Part shown: positions 46,056-53,884 of the stretch, one piece after another
How the letters are laid out: each line of letters opens with the position of its first letter
Position numbering within the stretch: position 1 is the first letter of the stretch
Source of the DNA: Alphaproteobacteria bacterium
Lineage (GTDB): Bacteria > Myxococcota_A > UBA796 > GCA-2862545
Assembly: GCA_020632955.1 (NCBI GenBank)
Contig: JACKEO010000020.1
Span: forward strand, 1-64,000
Length of the DNA: 64,000 nucleotides
Reading direction: 5' to 3'
Program-made: the position numbers and the translations under genes
The notes under the pieces: model-generated
Told to the model about the DNA's origin: nothing
Database searches by the model: none
The model's input: the letters and a program-made list of their open reading frames with translations, nothing else

Positions 46056-47466
46056 GCTCCTGGTGCTCGCGCTCCTCGCCTGCGCGCCCCCGGACGCGCG
46101 CGTGCGGGACGGTCGCGGCGACACCGACGCGCCGCCGATCGGGCTGGACACCCACGACACCGGCGCGCAGCCCACCGGCGACCCCGAGGTGGACCTGCGC
46201 GCCCTCGCGGCGGAACGCGGGCTGGAGCCCTGGGGTCCCGTGCCCATCGAGGATGCGGCGCTGTACGCCCTCGGCGCCCAGCTCTTCGTGGAGCCGCTCC
46301 TGCTGGGCGGCGTGGTGGTGCCCGAGCTGCAGGCCTGCTCCTCCTGCCACGCGGCGCTGGGGCCGGAGGGGCGCGACTACGCGCTCAAGGACATCGGCGA
46401 CGAGGGCATCCGCTACGGCCGCACCATGCCCACCTTCACCGACGTGGGGCGGGCAGGCGTGAGCGCCTGGTTCTGGGACGCCGCGGTGCGCGTGGAGGAC
46501 GGCCGCCTGCGCTCGCCCCTGGAGGATCTCGTCCCGCCGGACACCGACCCGCTCGTGGTGGCCCTGATGTGGGGCGGGGCCCACGTGGGCACGGTCTTCC
46601 GCGCGAACATGCCGCTGCAGGAGGTGCCGCCGGGCTCCGTCTTCCGACCCGCCGACATCCCCGAGGACATCCGGGAACGCTGGGCCTACAGCCTGGAGCG
46701 TGTGCTCGGGGTGCGCGCCTACCGGGACGCGCTGCGTCGGGCCTTCCCGGAGGTGCCCGAGGGCGAGCTGTCGTACCTGCACCTGGCCACGGCGCTCGCG
46801 GCCTTCGTGCGCCCGGCCTTCGCCACCGAGGACACGCCGTGGGATCGCTGGCTCGCGGGCGATGCGGGCGCGATGTCGCCGGCCGCCAAGCGCGGGGGCG
46901 TCCGCTTCTTCGAGCTCGGCTGCGACGGGTGCCACGCGGGGAGCGGCTTCTCCGACCAGCGCGCCCACGCCCTGGCCGTGCCGCAGTTCGCCCCCGGGAT
47001 CGGCGACGACGCGCCGCGGGACCTCGGTCTCGAGATCCACACCCGGCGGCGCGAGGACCGCTTCGCCTTCCTCACGCCGCGGCTGCGGAACCTGCGCCAC
47101 ACGCGTCCCTACATGCACGACGGCGCCTACGGCACGCTGCAGGAGGCGATCCTGCACCACACCGACCCGCTCGGTCGGCTGGGCGCCTACGGTCAGGAGG
47201 ACGTGCCGGTCTGCAGCCAGTTCCTCGACGAGACCAAGACCCACCTCCCCCAGCGGCCGCCGCTGGCCTACGCCACGCCGGCCGCCGCGGTGGCCGACAT
47301 GGGTCCCTTCGTCGATCCCGGCCTGCCGCAGGGCGTGGCGCTCACCGACGCCGACCTGCAGGCCCTCGTCGACTTCCTCGAGGCGCTCAACGAGCCCTCC
47401 CACTTCGGCCGCGTGGAGCAGATCCGCGAGACCGGCGCCAGCGGGCTGTACCCATGGTTCTTCTAG
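46045..47466 (+). CDS. Diheme cytochrome c peroxidase/MauG-like lipoprotein B
   Basis: 473 residues from a GTG with GGGGAGG upstream. Lipobox LLAC (Cys13), a short DTDAPPIG...THDTG linker, then two heme sites: CSSCH and CDGCH, with GFSDQRAHALAVPQFAPG and RPYMHDGAYGTLQEAILHH typical of the family. It is a paralogue of the preceding protein, but the two are clearly diverged. The 11-base overlap with the upstream gene and 13-base overlap with the cupin gene point to one transcript and coupled translation. The two may form a heterodimer; this is an inference. Confidence 0.87.
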   Translation: MRSELLVLALLACAPPDARVRDGRGDTDAPPIGLDTHDTGAQPTGDPEVDLRALAAERGLEPWGPVPIEDAALYALGAQLFVEPLLLGGVVVPELQACSSCHAALGPEGRDYALKDIGDEGIRYGRTMPTFTDVGRAGVSAWFWDAAVRVEDGRLRSPLEDLVPPDTDPLVVALMWGGAHVGTVFRANMPLQEVPPGSVFRPADIPEDIRERWAYSLERVLGVRAYRDALRRAFPEVPEGELSYLHLATALAAFVRPAFATEDTPWDRWLAGDAGAMSPAAKRGGVRFFELGCDGCHAGSGFSDQRAHALAVPQFAPGIGDDAPRDLGLEIHTRRREDRFAFLTPRLRNLRHTRPYMHDGAYGTLQEAILHHTDPLGRLGAYGQEDVPVCSQFLDETKTHLPQRPPLAYATPAAAVADMGPFVDPGLPQGVALTDADLQALVDFLEALNEPSHFGRVEQIRETGASGLYPWFF

Positions 47467-47960
47467 GGGAGGATGCGTCCCAGGCGCTCGCCGAGCTCGT
47501 GCGGGTGGCGCGCGACCGGGAGCCCGCCGCGGAGGCGGACGCCGAGGGCTTCGTGCTGGACCCCGGCGACGGGGGCGCGCCCCACTATGCGCACCGGAAC
47601 GAACGGCTGGGCATCGACTTCACCGTGCACCGGCTGCCCTTCCCGGGACTCCAGGTCTTCGACCCCCGGGTGGTGCGCATCGCCCCTGGGGCGTGCAACG
47701 AGCGCCACCGACACGCCCACGAGAGCCTCTTCCTGGTGCTGGAGGGCGAGGGCGAGCTCGTCCTGGGGGCGCGGTCGCTGGCCCTGTCCCGGGGCGCGCT
47801 GGCCTTCGTGCCCCGGTGGCTGATGCACCAGACGCGGAACGTCGGTGCCTCGCCGCTCGTGGTGCTGGCGCTCACCGACTTCGGGTTCACGTCGGCCGTG
47901 CTGGGCGACTACGACGCGCGGACCCGGCTGAAGCACCACGGCCCGGACAGCGCCGCATGA
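47454..47960 (+). CDS. Cupin-domain protein
   Basis: 168 residues from the ATG at 47454, inside the end of the cytochrome gene. Cupin motif 1 is complete: NERHRHAHESLFLVLEGEGEL, with the three histidines and glutamate that bind metal; motif 2 follows as LAFVPRWLMHQTRN with the fourth ligand histidine. No signal peptide, so it is probably cytoplasmic. Cupins include dioxygenases, isomerases and sugar-binding proteins; the substrate is unknown. Coupled to the next gene by ATGA. Its position between heme proteins and a heme-oxygenase-fold enzyme suggests an oxidative biosynthetic step. Confidence 0.82.
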   Translation: MVLLGEDASQALAELVRVARDREPAAEADAEGFVLDPGDGGAPHYAHRNERLGIDFTVHRLPFPGLQVFDPRVVRIAPGACNERHRHAHESLFLVLEGEGELVLGARSLALSRGALAFVPRWLMHQTRNVGASPLVVLALTDFGFTSAVLGDYDARTRLKHHGPDSAA

Positions 47961-49090
47961 GCGTGCACGCGGGGGCCGCAGCGCGCCCCGGGACCGAGGG
48001 CATGGACGCCTTGCTCGCGCTCGGGGAGGTGGTGCTCCTGCGCGCCGGGGAGGCGCTCCCCTCCGCCGGGCCGGGGCTCCATCGGGTGGTCCTGCTGGCC
48101 GCGGGGAGGGCGGTGGTGGTGCGCGACGGGCGCGTGGTCGACCGGCTGGAGCAGGGCGACGTGGTGGGCGCCTTCGCGCACCTCGACAACTGGCCCGCAG
48201 GGGCACAGGTGCGTGCGGACGGTGCGCTGCGTGTCCTCGTGGTGGACGGCCGGGCCCTGGTGCGTGCCTTCGTGGACGCGCCGGGAGCGCTCGCGGAGGT
48301 GCTGGGCGTGCTGGCCCACCGGATGCGTCCCTCGCGGCAGGCGGCCGACCCCGCCGACGTGGACGCCTTCCTGGCGGCGGCGGTGCAGGAGGCCCTCGCC
48401 CACCGCGCGGTGCACCACCCGTACCTGCGCGCCCTCGCCGCGGGCACCCTGGACGGCGACCGGCGCCTGCTCGCCGACTTCGCGCTGCACTACCAGGGCT
48501 ACTCGGCGTGCTTCCCGCGCTACCTCACCACCGTGATCGCCCGGAGCTCGGCGCCGGCCCACCGGCGGGCGCTGCTGGAGAACCTGGTGGAGGAGTCGGG
48601 GGTGTACGGGGCGGAGGAGCTGGCGGCCCTCGCCGCCGTGGGCGTGGAGGCGGACTGGGTGGACGGCGTGCCGCATCCCGAGCTCTTCGCGCGCTTCTGT
48701 GCGGCCGTGGGCGTGCCCGCGGACGGGTCGGCGCCCACCCCCCTCGAGGTGATCTGCTGGCGCGAGAGCCTGCTGGGCCTCCTCGCCCACGGGAGCGAAG
48801 CGGAGGCCGTGGGTGCCCTCGGTCTGGGCACCGAGACCATCGTCAGCACGATGTACCAGGCCTTCCTGCCCCTCCTGGCGCGGGCGGGGCTGTCGCCGCG
48901 CGACGCCGTCTTCTTCCCGCTGCACGCCGCGGTGGACGACCACCACCAGGCCACCCTGCTCGCGGTGGCGCGCGACCTGGCGGGCACCGCGCACGGCCGC
49001 GAGGGCCTGGTGAAGGGCATGCGCAAGGCCCTGGCGCTGCGCGTGGCCTTCTGGGACCACCTCTGGGCCCGGGCGGTCCAGGGCGCCTGA
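47957..49090 (+). CDS. Cyclic-nucleotide-binding-like domain fused to heme-oxygenase-fold iron enzyme
   Basis: 377 residues. Residues 15-125 look like a cNMP-binding jelly roll (GEVVLLRAGEALPSAG, VVVRDGRVVDRLEQGDVVGAF). Residues 150-377 are a helical bundle of the heme-oxygenase/TenA/PqqC superfamily, close to iron-containing redox enzymes: DFALHYQGYSACFPRYL, NLVEESGVYG, TETIVSTMYQAF and LHAAVDDHHQATLL supply His/Glu/Asp residues placed like diiron ligands. Diiron members oxidise fatty acids or amino acids. A regulatory domain fused to such an enzyme is unusual. The start overlaps the cupin stop (ATGA). It is the last gene of the operon. Confidence 0.78.
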   Translation: MSVHAGAAARPGTEGMDALLALGEVVLLRAGEALPSAGPGLHRVVLLAAGRAVVVRDGRVVDRLEQGDVVGAFAHLDNWPAGAQVRADGALRVLVVDGRALVRAFVDAPGALAEVLGVLAHRMRPSRQAADPADVDAFLAAAVQEALAHRAVHHPYLRALAAGTLDGDRRLLADFALHYQGYSACFPRYLTTVIARSSAPAHRRALLENLVEESGVYGAEELAALAAVGVEADWVDGVPHPELFARFCAAVGVPADGSAPTPLEVICWRESLLGLLAHGSEAEAVGALGLGTETIVSTMYQAFLPLLARAGLSPRDAVFFPLHAAVDDHHQATLLAVARDLAGTAHGREGLVKGMRKALALRVAFWDHLWARAVQGA

Positions 49091-49139
49091 GCGCGTGGGG
49101 ACGTGCTCGTGGAGCCTGCGACGGCCGTGCGTCCAGGTC

Positions 49140-49167
49140 GTGTCCCCAGGGGACACGGTGCGTGTCG
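49140..49167 (+). repeat. Palindromic 28-nt repeat, right copy
   Basis: GTGTCCCCAGGGGACAC, a perfect 8-bp-armed palindrome around A, followed by GGTGCGTGTCG. It shares 24 of 28 bases with 44612-44639 in the same orientation. It lies 50 bases after the last gene of the cytochrome operon, so the two copies bracket it. Confidence 0.7.
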
Positions 49168-49294
49168 CCTTCGCCAGTCCGGCGCAGCGCGCAGACGATC
49201 TACGCTGCGGATCCGGGGCACGACATCGACGGGCGGTAGGTGGTGCTGCGGTCGTCGCTGTCGTGTGGATCCCAGGCTCCGGCCGGGAACCCTG

Positions 49295-49326
49295 CCGTCG
49301 GCGCGGAGAGGCACGCGCGCCGACGG
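49295..49326. terminator. Hairpin between convergent genes
   Basis: CCGTCGGCGCG (49295-49305) and CGCGCCGACGG (49316-49326) are exact complements around a 10-base loop. It lies between the end of the cytochrome operon and the end of the VWA lipoprotein gene and could end transcripts from both sides. No U-tract follows on either strand. The rest of the 276-base gap shows only the palindromic repeat at 49140. Confidence 0.45.
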
Positions 49327-49366
49327 TCAGCCCTGCCCTCTCCCCGCGACGTGACGGGGCGGGAGG

Positions 49367-51103
49367 CTAGCGGTTGTAGCCGACGACCACCGGTCGGGGG
49401 GCGCAGCCCGGGGCGTCGGTGGGCACGGCGGTGGCCAGCACCTGCATGCGCTCGCCCACGAGCGTGGAGCGGTCGATGTCGTTGCCGTACAGGAAGGTGC
49501 GGCCGGTGAGCCCGCGGGTGACGGCGTGGTCCACGTCGAGCACGGTGACCGTGTAGGTGCCGCCGCGGCCGTTGTCGATGGCCTGGCCGCAGGCGCTCGT
49601 GCCGTTGTCGCCGTGCTCGAGTCCGGTGAGCGAGGTGGTGGGGAAGGCCTTGCCCTTCGACCACGTCATGTCGTCGCCCTGGAGCACCAGGCCGCCGCCG
49701 GCCGCCACGTAGGTCTCCAGCGTCTCGAAGGTGCCCAGGTCGTCCATCGGGTAGCCGGGGTTGGCGAACCACACGACGTCGAAGCCGGCCACGTCCTCGG
49801 GCTGCAGGCCGTCGGCGGGCTCCGGCAGGTACGACACCGTGAGGGTGTCGACGTCGGCGAGCAACCACTGCACCAGCTCCACGTCGGTGACGTCCTCGCC
49901 GTTGTGGCCGTCGTCCAGCACGATCAGCACGTGGGGACGCAGGCGCGGCGAGGCCCACTCCACGGCCTGGAGTGCCAGCTGGGCCGAGAGCTCCTGCGGG
50001 ATGCCGGGGTCGCCGAGCGTGAGCAGGATGGTGGCCACCCGACCCTCGGACGCGGCGTGGCACCCGTAGCGCACGGTGTCCTCCACGGTGCCCGTGACCG
50101 GATCGCCGCCCTCGGGCGGGGTCCAGCTCCAGCCCACGCGCACCACGAGCTCACCGCACTCCAGCTCGGGCAGCTCCACGCACACCTCGTGGGTGGCGTC
50201 GAAGTAGCTCTGGATGATGCTGAAGACGTCGGGGATCTGGTCGACGCGGTCGATGGCGCGGTAGCGGCCGCCGGTGCTGTCGGCGAGCTCGGCCAGCGCC
50301 ACGTGGTCCACCTCGTTGCCCAGGCCGATCGTGTAGACGGGGGTGGTGGCCTCGCCCACGCGCAGGCCGCGCAGGTCCTCGAGCGTCGTGGGGATGCCGT
50401 CCCCCGGGTACCTCTCGGCGTCGTAGAGGTCGGCCTGCTCGTCGGCGCTGTTGTTGTCGGCGCCGTCGGTGAAGGCCACCACGCCCAGCGGGCGCTCGCC
50501 GTGGCAGAACTCGTGGATGGCGGTGCGGTCGGGGCTGGGACCCAGGGTGCCGCCCAGCGTCTCGTGTCCCAGCCGCACGCCGTCCCACAGCGCGGTCCAG
50601 CCGTTCGAGATGAACATGCCGTCGAGGGCTTCGCGGATCTGCTCCACGCGGGTGGTGAGCGGCTGCACCAGCTCGGCCACGGTGGACACGCGGACGAGGC
50701 TCGCGCGCCCCCCGCGATCGAGGGCCTCCTCGGCCATGGTGCCCGCGGCGTCGGCCAGCCAGTCCAGGTAGCCGACCTCCGAGCCCGAGTTGTCGACCAC
50801 GAGCGACAGGTCGCCGGTGCGCCCGTCGTCGCAGCTCACGAGGAAGGACTGGGGGGGCAGCTCGGTGAAGTGGCCGTCGGGGCCCTCGCCGCTCACGGCG
50901 ACGGTGACCTCGAAGCTGCCGTCGTCGCAGGGGATCGCCGCGCCGTCGCGGGTGGCGAGCAGGTCGAGCGCGAGGAAGCCGCCCGCGCCGATGCGCTGGG
51001 CGCGGGCCTGCTGGAGCGTCACCGCCGTGGGGCGCTCGGCGCAGCCGCCGAGCAGCGCGAGGAGCACGAGGCCGCGAGCGGCCCGTCGTCCGTGGTCTGC
51101 CAT
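49367..51103 (-). CDS. VWA-domain lipoprotein with C-terminal GATase1-like domain
   Basis: 578 residues. Signal with lipobox LLGGC (Cys21). The von Willebrand A domain (about 95-310) has an intact MIDAS: DNSGS at 104-108, then a threonine and VVAFTDGADNN. A second domain (about 375-575) has Rossmann-like strands and phrases (HVLIVLDDGHNGED, DVVWFANPGYPMDD, VAAGGGLVLQGDD) like the glutamine-amidotransferase-fold domains attached to bacterial VWA proteins; no catalytic Cys-His pair is apparent. Likely envelope-anchored and ligand-binding through a metal ion. Monocistronic by spacing; partner unknown. Confidence 0.8.
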   Translation of the reverse strand: MADHGRRAARGLVLLALLGGCAERPTAVTLQQARAQRIGAGGFLALDLLATRDGAAIPCDDGSFEVTVAVSGEGPDGHFTELPPQSFLVSCDDGRTGDLSLVVDNSGSEVGYLDWLADAAGTMAEEALDRGGRASLVRVSTVAELVQPLTTRVEQIREALDGMFISNGWTALWDGVRLGHETLGGTLGPSPDRTAIHEFCHGERPLGVVAFTDGADNNSADEQADLYDAERYPGDGIPTTLEDLRGLRVGEATTPVYTIGLGNEVDHVALAELADSTGGRYRAIDRVDQIPDVFSIIQSYFDATHEVCVELPELECGELVVRVGWSWTPPEGGDPVTGTVEDTVRYGCHAASEGRVATILLTLGDPGIPQELSAQLALQAVEWASPRLRPHVLIVLDDGHNGEDVTDVELVQWLLADVDTLTVSYLPEPADGLQPEDVAGFDVVWFANPGYPMDDLGTFETLETYVAAGGGLVLQGDDMTWSKGKAFPTTSLTGLEHGDNGTSACGQAIDNGRGGTYTVTVLDVDHAVTRGLTGRTFLYGNDIDRSTLVGERMQVLATAVPTDAPGCAPRPVVVGYNR

Positions 51104-51197
51104 CGTCCACCCTTCGTGGCCGCACGCGCAGCCACCGGTCTCGACGACCTCATCGGGCGACGGATGGACGAATTGAGGGAGAACGACCGGACACCCG

Positions 51198-51223
51198 ACC
51201 GAATGCGGGTACTCGCATTCGGT
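51198..51223. terminator. 10-bp perfect hairpin downstream of the 62-codon gene
   Basis: ACCGAATGCG (51198-51207) pairs exactly with CGCATTCGGT (51214-51223) over a 6-base loop. It lies 7 bases past the stop of the 62-codon minus-strand gene and upstream of the VWA gene. It could end transcription or be an operator for the VWA gene. No U-tract follows. Confidence 0.45.
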
Positions 51224-51229
51224 ACCCGA

Positions 51230-51418
51230 TCAGTCGACCAGCTTCAGGTCGTGGATCGAGCGTGGCGGTGCGGGCGGGCCCTGCTTCGCGAGGCGATCGA
51301 TGCCCGCATCCAGCGTGCGGTGGAAGGCCTCGATGCGGCGCTCCACGTCGCTCGACCAGCCCTTCTTCGGCGTGGTGGCGCGGGGATCGCTGGGTGCGAC
51401 GGGCGGCTTCTTCGCCAT
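51230..51418 (-). CDS. Small basic protein, unknown function
   Basis: 62 residues from an ATG with a GGAGACCC-type ribosome site, the same context as other genes here. Lys/Pro-rich start (MAKKPPVAPSDP), a central amphipathic helix (SSDVERRIEAFHRTLDAGIDRL) and a Pro-rich tail. No signal peptide and no cysteines. The stop is followed by a strong hairpin, supporting a real gene. No family recognised. Confidence 0.6.
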   Translation of the reverse strand: MAKKPPVAPSDPRATTPKKGWSSDVERRIEAFHRTLDAGIDRLAKQGPPAPPRSIHDLKLVD

Positions 51419-51500
51419 CGGGTCTCCTCGTCCGTGGACGACGCCCGCAGAGCGGACGGTCTTCCCTTGTACGGCACAGTCGCGCGATGGTTTCGGCAAC

Positions 51501-52703
51501 CTATCCGCCGCGTCGCAGGTGCAACAGGGCCGCGAGGAAGTACGAGGACCGCAGCCGGATGGTGTCGAGCAGGGCCTGGATGAGCTCCTCCTGCGCCGCC
51601 AGCGGCTCGAGCAGGTCCACGCAGAGCACGCCCGCGGGCTCCTCGAACAGGCCGAGGGGCACGGCGAGCAGGGTGCGGGCATGCCGCGAGAAGCGGTCGA
51701 CCACGCCGGCGGGGACGCCGTGGGCGAGCCAGGCGGCGAGGTAGGCCTCCTCGTCGTCCTCGGGGTCGGGCAGGCCATGCAGGGCCACGGACCTGCCGGT
51801 GGCGAAGGCGCGGGCGATGGGCCCGGCGGGTGCCTCGTTCCCGGCGGGGAGCGCCCACCGTGTGCGTCCGAGGGGCACGCGGCGCTTGCGCAGCGGGAGC
51901 TCCACCCGGGGTGGGATGGGGCGGAGCTCGCCGTCCTCCGGGACCCAGAGGGTGAGGCGCGGGCGGAGCTGGCGGGCGCGCTGGGCGGGCGTGGTGCCCT
52001 CGGTGGCCAGCGCCGACAGCGTGGACTCCCCCACGAGCCGGAGCGCCTGGGCGAGGTGATCGCCGATCTGCTGGATGCGCGCGAGCGCGCGGGGCGGACG
52101 GAGGTGGCCGTGGTCGGCGAGCACGCGGAGCTCTGCCATGTGGCCGTGCTTGACCTGCACGCGGAACGGACGGACGGTGCCGTCCTCCTGCTCGCGGCCC
52201 AGGAAGACGGGGGCGCGGGGGTGGCGGCCCATCCGGTCCTCGACCTCGCGGACGAAGGCCTCGCTCGCCACCACCTGGTCGGCGGCGGCCGCGGCGGCGA
52301 TCCGTGCCACCCAGTTCAGGCCGTGGCCCACGGCCTGGCGACGGCCTCCTTCCCGCACCAGCGTGGAGACGTCGCCCCGGTGCAGGCCCGCGCGCACCTG
52401 CAGGGGCCGTCCCTCCTGGTCCTCCACCTCGCCGGCGCGGGCGACGAGCTCGGCCGCGAGCTCGCACAGGCAGGCCGGCAGGTCGGCGCTGCCCGCCGTG
52501 GACACGGCGAAGAGGAAGCCGTCGCCGGTGGAGTTGAAGTACCAGGCGCGGCCCTCCTCGGAGGGATCCTGGCGGGCGAGCGCGTGCGCGTCGAACACCC
52601 CGAGGAGGTGCTCGACGAAGCGGACCTGGTCGGCCGCGGTGCGCTCGCTGAAGGCGACGATGTCGACCAGCAGCAGGTACGCCCGCCAGTGGTAGGGCTC
52701 CAC
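51501..52703 (-). CDS. Class III nucleotidyl-cyclase-like and GAF-domain protein
   Basis: 400 residues. Residues 8-190 follow the class III cyclase catalytic domain: LLVDIVAFSE (metal Asp14), NSTGDGFLFAV (second metal Asp61), RAGLHRGDV, and GLNWVARIAAAA matching the N-x3-R transition-state region. The usual Lys for adenine recognition before GDG is not present (Ser instead), so substrate choice or activity is uncertain. Residues 215-395 look like a GAF domain (ARAFATGRSVALHG, LLAVPLGLFEEPAGVLCVDLL). It could make or sense a cyclic nucleotide. A cNMP-binding-like domain occurs in the operon 2.4 kb away (47957-49090), but a link is speculative. Confidence 0.75.
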   Translation of the reverse strand: MEPYHWRAYLLLVDIVAFSERTAADQVRFVEHLLGVFDAHALARQDPSEEGRAWYFNSTGDGFLFAVSTAGSADLPACLCELAAELVARAGEVEDQEGRPLQVRAGLHRGDVSTLVREGGRRQAVGHGLNWVARIAAAAAADQVVASEAFVREVEDRMGRHPRAPVFLGREQEDGTVRPFRVQVKHGHMAELRVLADHGHLRPPRALARIQQIGDHLAQALRLVGESTLSALATEGTTPAQRARQLRPRLTLWVPEDGELRPIPPRVELPLRKRRVPLGRTRWALPAGNEAPAGPIARAFATGRSVALHGLPDPEDDEEAYLAAWLAHGVPAGVVDRFSRHARTLLAVPLGLFEEPAGVLCVDLLEPLAAQEELIQALLDTIRLRSSYFLAALLHLRRGG

Positions 52704-52760
52704 GTCTCCCCCGGGCCTCCGCTGGCTAGCATGGGCGGGGGGAGCGTGGGACCGCCGCCG

Positions 52761-53348
52761 TCAGGGCACGCGCGTGTAGGTCACCGTGTTCACCTGCTCC
52801 GACACCCCGGGGTGCCAGAACAGCGTCACCACGTCCGCGCTCGCCGTGTAGGCGTAGTTGTCGGAGAAGACGTTGGTGGCGCTCTTGACGAGCTGGAAGG
52901 TGGTGCCGTCGGTCACCACGGTGCCCTGGTCGCAGTAGGCGTAGGTGTCGCCCTCGCGATCGCGGGTGAGCACCCAGCGGGTGACGCCGGCCTCGAGCAC
53001 GAGCAGGGCGCGGCTGCCGTCGGAGCTGGTGGCGCTGCCGTGGTGCGCGGCTGCCGTCAGGGCGTAGGTGCCGTCGGTGATCGTGCCGCCCTGGGGCGTG
53101 GGCGCGGCGCCGGCGTCGAGCTGCACCGCGCGCACCCAGTCCTTCGTGCCGTCGGGGCGGGGTGCGTCGTCGCAGGTGGTGGCCGCGGTGCCGGTGTCGG
53201 CGGAGTCGTCCGAGTCGGCGGTGTCGCCCGAGTCGACGGTGTCGGTGTCGGTGTCGACCACGTCGGTGTCGGTGTCGGAGGCCTTGTCGGCGGGGGAGGT
53301 GCCGCAGGCGGCGAGGGCGAGGACGAGCGGGAACAGCGCGGGGCGCAT
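52761..53348 (-). CDS. Lipoprotein with Asp/Thr-rich linker
   Basis: 195 residues from an ATG with an AAGGAGA ribosome site. Lipobox LAAC (Cys15), then about 35 residues of mostly Asp, Thr and Ser (SDTDTDVVDTDTDTVDSGDT), then a beta-rich domain of about 135 residues with WVRAVQLDAG and YAYCDQGTVV. The domain resembles an eight-stranded barrel, but I do not recognise it. The acidic linker is a shared feature of many exported proteins in this window. Divergent from the next gene. Confidence 0.72.
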   Translation of the reverse strand: MRPALFPLVLALAACGTSPADKASDTDTDVVDTDTDTVDSGDTADSDDSADTGTAATTCDDAPRPDGTKDWVRAVQLDAGAAPTPQGGTITDGTYALTAAAHHGSATSSDGSRALLVLEAGVTRWVLTRDREGDTYAYCDQGTVVTDGTTFQLVKSATNVFSDNYAYTASADVVTLFWHPGVSEQVNTVTYTRVP

Positions 53349-53367
53349 CGGGTCTCCTTGGAGGGCC

Positions 53368-53387
53368 CGCGCTGCTACCGCAGCGCG
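53368..53387. promoter_or_regulatory. Short palindrome upstream of the lipoprotein gene
   Basis: CGCGCTGC (53368-53375) and GCAGCGCG (53380-53387) are exact complements around TACC. It lies 20 bases upstream of the lipoprotein start, on its 5' leader, in the divergent gap to 53470. It could be an operator or a leader hairpin. Confidence 0.3.
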
Positions 53388-53469
53388 CGATCGTCGGAAA
53401 GACCGGAGCGCGTGGTTGGTGCCGTGCGCGCCTGCGGGGCATGGTCGGACGGCGGGGTCCGGAGGGTCC

Positions 53470-53838
53470 GTGGGTGGTCGCGAGGTCCTGGGAGGGATGC
53501 TGGTGGCGACCGTGGCGGCCTGCGGTCTCGTCCGCGCTCCGGTCGCCGCGTCGGTGTGGCCCGAGCGCGCGATCTTCACCGAGACGGCGCGCGAGACCAC
53601 GATCCGCTTCGCGGAGGGCGAGGTGGTCTTCCGCCTCACGGGCACGCTGTCGCCCATGGACGTGCCGATGCCCGACGGACCCGTGGCGCTGGAGGTGCTC
53701 GTGGCCCACGTGGAGGAGGTGACCGGGCTGGAGGCCGAGGCGGGGCCGCCTCCGTCGGGCTGCCGCGCCGCGGGGCCTACGGAGGTGCGGTTCCGGGAGC
53801 CCGGCGCGGAGGTCGCCCCCGGGGGCGCGGGGTCATAG
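53470..53838 (+). CDS. Small exported protein, unknown function
   Basis: 122 residues from a GTG with GGAGGG five bases upstream; an ATG at 53497 would give 113 residues. The N-terminus is a signal peptide (VLGGMLVATVAACGLVRAPVAAS), which could also be read as a lipoprotein at AAC. The mature part is a single small beta-rich domain (TIRFAEGEVVFRLTGTLS) with a Pro/Gly-rich tail. One mature cysteine. It ends 46 bases before regB. No family recognised. Confidence 0.5.
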   Translation: MGGREVLGGMLVATVAACGLVRAPVAASVWPERAIFTETARETTIRFAEGEVVFRLTGTLSPMDVPMPDGPVALEVLVAHVEEVTGLEAEAGPPPSGCRAAGPTEVRFREPGAEVAPGGAGS

Positions 53839-53884
53839 GGCCCGCGCCAGTCCGCGGTGCGCTCCTCCCTGCGAGATCCACCCG

